DNA from: Eudromia elegans
Lineage: Eukaryota; Chordata; Aves; Tinamiformes; Tinamidae
Direction: 5' to 3'
NCBI GenBank assembly: GCA_003342815.1
Contig: PTEX01000236.1
Span: 975,953 to 1,039,952, forward strand
DNA length: 64,000 nt
Part shown: in pieces, positions 60,117-64,000 of the stretch
Layout: every line of letters starts with the position of its first letter
Numbering within the stretch: the first letter of the stretch is position 1
Program-made: the position numbers and the translations under genes
Notes under the pieces: generated by a model
What the model saw: the letters and a program-made list of their open reading frames with translations, nothing else
Told to the model about the DNA's origin: nothing
The model's database searches: none

Positions 60117-63100
60117 AGATTTTTAGGTAAACCTAAGGGCACTACAGTTCTGCACTGTGCCCTCTCTCCTCCCATTTTTCTTTCTGATTTTTTTTTTTTT
60201 AATAATGGTATTTTTCTGCCTTTTCAGGTGAGTGGCCTTCTCTGAAGTAGAACTAAAATCACATTTTTTCCCTTCAACATGCTGTAAACAATAGGAATAA
60301 TAAATGAGTGATACATGCCTCTAATTTATTTCTGCATATATTTGAGGATGTCAGCAAAGAGGCAGTTCAGCTTTACAGAGTGATAGATGAAGTGTTAAGG
60401 GGTAGAAGTTTATGTTTTAAGTGATATGTCCAAAATTAACTACTGCTGTTGATAGCCACAAGAACTGAATTGTTTTCAATGTATTTCAAGGAAGAATTAA
60501 CAGGAGAAACAAAGAATATGACATTTTTTGTTCTATGTCCATTTCTGCCAGTTGCTCATCAATGCTGCAGTTTATCAATCCACATAAAAATCAGCTCATC
60601 CTTCCAGAGCAAAATACTTAATTTCCACTGAGCTGGACTTAAGCAAATTCTTAAGCACTTTGCTAAATCAGTGTGGGCACATCATAAAGTAAATCACAGC
60701 CATGGTCCCCTTGTGACTTACCACTGTGATTGGATGCATATTCTTAGCTCAAATTTAAATATTCAGCAAAGGACTGCTAAGCATAGTACATTTTATTTCA
60801 CTGTTACAGAGAGCTAAGAGGATGCAAATGGCCAATTAGAGCAGCCCCGTGGTTAGTTGTCAAACCTTGAAATCTTAAATAGATTAAATCTTGTTCGTGT
60901 AACCTCTGTCAAATGTAGTGCCCTGCTAAAGGTGCTGAGAGCAACAACGTAAGCTGTTTGCAAATAAGTTTTAAAATATCTTTCCCAGTCAGGGTTTGCC
61001 AGTTTTGAAACATCAAGGTGCTGTGGATCTTTTCCAGAAAGTATTTATTTCCTGCATATATTGGGAGGAAGAAAAACATTAAATAACCCTGAACTGAAAA
61101 TGGAATCAAGCCAGTAAAGGAATACCAGCTAGTATGTGTCTGCTGATATGCAGTCGATACAGCCATAGTGATTTGGAAGTGGGAACAGTTATTACTTGAA
61201 CATTTGACAAATGTCATTGTAAGGAGTTGCAAGTGATCATAAAACAAACTAAAATGAAGACTAAATAAAATTATTCCTAAATAATAAAAAATCCAGAGAA
61301 CCACTGGAAGTCTGAGATGTAAAAAATTAAATTTCCTAGTATAGTCTCATCTTAGTACAAGTTTGTTCCCTAAGGTAAATTTGCTATATATATAAAAACA
61401 TCCTCCAATCCCACAAACAGAAATTCTATTCATTATGTATTGTATTGTCATATATTGAAGGAATCCTGCAAGGCAAACAATCTATAAGTAGACTATCCCT
61501 CCCTTAAACTGAATTTCAAGCTGTCTTAGCTATTTGACTTGATTTTGTTATTTTCAGTATTCTATCTGACTAAATAAACAGACCTCAAAAAGTAACAACA
61601 GAAAAAAAAATGTTTCGCACAGATCAGAGATTTCATTTTTAGCAGATATGTAAATATTTATTATCTAAATATGAATAAAAGTTCCTAGAACTGTTGTATT
61701 TTTTGTTAGACAAGTAACCACATATGCAGGTAAATATGTTAAGATATGCCTCTGTACATAAGCTGGAAAATACAGCAATAAGCAAAAACTCAATATTTGA
61801 AAGGAATAGGCCTAAAATCCTCTTTTTAAAATTATTTTTTATTCTTATTCTGAATGATCCAAACAAGACTATTTTTTCTCACAGGTCTAGAATGGCAAAT
61901 TATCTAAGACAATTTTACTTCACTGCTTCATCCTTATTAGCACCTATTTATAAAATATAATATGTTTGTAAGGGTCTCCTCAGACCCATAGACACGAACT
62001 ATGGCTCAAAGCAGAGAAACAAGGATCGTAACAAGAGATGAAGGGAAGCGGGTGGAAGGAAAGAGCTTTACAAGTTAAGGTAATTGGCTGATAATTGCAG
62101 GTAGATTTCATCATTTAATCTTAGAATAGGGACAGGGAGAAAAAGAGGTATAGCTTGAGTTCAGTGCTAAAAATTACAGATCCTGAGAAGGCATTTGAAA
62201 GCAGAGAGCAAGTCCCAGAATAGTGGAAAAGAAAAAGAAACAAAAATACATACAGGAAAAAAAAAAAAAAAAAAAAAGATTGGAAGGCTGTGAGTTTCTA
62301 ACAATCTGAAGATCTTCCTAGGGAATAAAATTGTCAAAAGACTGTAGGAAAAAATGGAATTTAAGAATTCCAGTGCTTTGGTTATACTTCCCTCCACTCT
62401 ACTGCTTATGATTATATATCTTTGTTGGTATCTGCCATACAGAAGTGCAAAAGATTACCAGCAAAACAGACTCTAGGCTGCCAAGCTCTAGTAATGTATA
62501 TATTATTTTCCCCCAGAAGATCCCAAGTAGTGCTAGGAAGACGATTGCTCTTTTTCTCTGGACCTGTCATACACAAATCCTTTGAGGATCCCCATAATAA
62601 CTTCTCATCTACAAACTTTTCTCTCCTCTTCCTGAGAGAAAGTTAAAAAATAAATTAAAAATAAAAGGATCCTATTGCCACCTTAACATCAGCCATTTTT
62701 TTCTACTAATTGCTAATAAGAGATTAACTAAAACTTTATTTTTTGGTGCAGCATAGAGTTGGAAGAAAAGTTTAGGAATTTATGGCTAGGAAAATTGTCC
62801 TTGGTCACTATATGATATCTGCTGCAGATACAATCTCTCAAGATGCCTTTCACAGACACAAAAGTAGCTCAAAGTTTCTGACTCTAGATTGTTTTAATGA
62901 TTAGAAATGTTTTCTAGTTTTACTGCCTTACCAGTTTATGGTGTATTTGCTCTTGTATCTCTAGCCTTTTTTCTTCTCCTCTGATGTTCCCCATCATGCA
63001 ACCCCATGGAGTTTTAGAGAGAAGGGTTCTCCTTTTCTAGACTTTCAAGGTAGGCTCCTTATGCATCCAGTTCAAGTCCATATCACCAGGTAAGGTCTCT

Positions 63101-64000
63101 TAAAGACTTCTGCTGCAGCACAAATACTTTCTGCTCTGTGCCACACATATCTTTCCTTTAGTATCATATCATTCATCCTATCGTCTTTTACTTCCAGCTT
63201 CCGAGAAACTTTTCCTCACTCTCCTGCAGAAGAATGCAGTTATGGTGACATGTGCATTTTTCACCTCTACACTAGATTGCTGTTTTTCATTGCATATATT
63301 ACTGAATGGAAGAAAATAATGTACAGTCTCAGCTAGTTACTGACCTTCCCATGTATCATGATGAGCCACAAACACATCCTTTCCTTGCTTGACTGTCGGT
63401 GAACCCTGCTCTTCGGAGCAATTCATAAATAAGATTTCAGCTACCTTGGAGCATCTCCCTCTAGGTGCTTCTGCAACTAATGGACTCCTTTTTAACTACA
63501 TATATATAAATCATAGAACTGATAGAAAAACAATAATTTTATTGTAAAACAATAGGTTTACCATAAAATATTATCACAGGATTGAATCACTTGTAGATCA
63601 TGTCAAGAGATTTTCCCCATTGATCCTTTTTTCCACAATAAACAAAATGAAACTTGTTACATCTGCTCCCATATAAAAATCATATTATTGTGATTTTTGT
63701 CCATTTTTTATCTACTAAACACACAGATACTCAAATAACGACCACTAAAACAAAGACTATGGTAGACCCATACATTACTGCATTAGCTGCAGTAAGCCAC
63801 AGCATTTTGTCTTTTCAGGTCAGTACATTTGATTTCACAAGCAGAAAGAAAATGAATATTATTGTAGTCCATGACATTTGCAGGGATTTTCAAAATGAAT
63901 ATTTATTAAAATCAAATAAAGCTTCTCTGGAGTCCAGTTGGTGTTTACTAAGCTCTTCCTTTAAATAAATTGCTTGAACCTTTCCTTGTATTTGCAAGAT
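60117..64000. other. Single-copy AT-rich DNA, no gene seen
   Basis: Very CpG-poor sequence up to the right edge. No element or gene was recognised. A 131-codon frame on the minus strand (60909-61304) is hydrophobic and Phe/Leu-rich, as expected from AT-rich DNA. A short palindrome (CAATAA TT TTATTG) lies near 63530-63543. Confidence 0.5.
62258..62278 (+). repeat. A homopolymer
   Basis: A run of about 20 A inside a purine-rich patch. It is a simple repeat. Confidence 0.85.

Noticed and set aside
1-64000. tRNA, rRNA, snRNA genes, CRISPR arrays, operons or bacterial features
   Set aside because: None was seen on reading. The composition and repeats are those of a vertebrate nuclear genome, so bacterial feature types do not apply.
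1-64000. Endogenous retrovirus or other LTR element
   Set aside because: No LTR pair, primer-binding site or gag/pol/env signature was recognised. Very old or solo LTRs cannot be excluded without a profile search.

Overview
This 64-kb window looks like bird nuclear DNA with no protein-coding gene that I can recognise. The case for a bird rests on its repeats. The only clear mobile elements are CR1 LINE fragments, at least three ending in the avian CR1 tail of repeated ATTCTGTG/ATTCTATG octamers. CR1 covers roughly a tenth of the window, and no dense SINE or DNA-transposon load is visible. The rest is AT-rich, CpG-poor, single-copy sequence with homopolymers and microsatellites. The species cannot be named from this.

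Layout: 1-4638 holds two CR1 copies of one lineage in opposite orientation (A, minus, running off the left edge; B, plus), with a possible older CR1 scrap just before B. 4639-10155 is single-copy DNA with a G-quadruplex-prone CCCCTTT array broken by a 108-base assembly gap. 10156-11962 is CR1 copy C (plus). 11963-41302 is a long gene-free stretch with CpG-containing segments near 13.0-14.0 kb and 30.6-31.0 kb, a (TTTAT)20 array at 35.8 kb and a very long T run at 40.1 kb. 41303-41733 is a short CR1 3' end (copy D, minus). 41734-55494 contains a CpG cluster at 45.8-46.3 kb, a strong ~110-bp hairpin at 46.5 kb, a CA microsatellite, a compound TTA/TATTAG array, and an old LINE/SINE-like tail at 54.5 kb. 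55495-57184 is CR1 copy E, the only one with endonuclease sequence, carrying a large internal deletion. 57185-64000 is single-copy DNA with the most marked CpG cluster of the window at 59.56-60.12 kb.

No operon, pathway or defence system is visible, and the CR1 copies are all dead fragments. The observations most worth following are the CpG-retaining segments in an otherwise CpG-empty desert (candidate conserved regulatory elements), the 46.5-kb hairpin, and the deletion in reverse-transcriptase motif A shared by CR1 copies A and B. All similarities were judged by eye from memory of the families; no alignment or database search was run.
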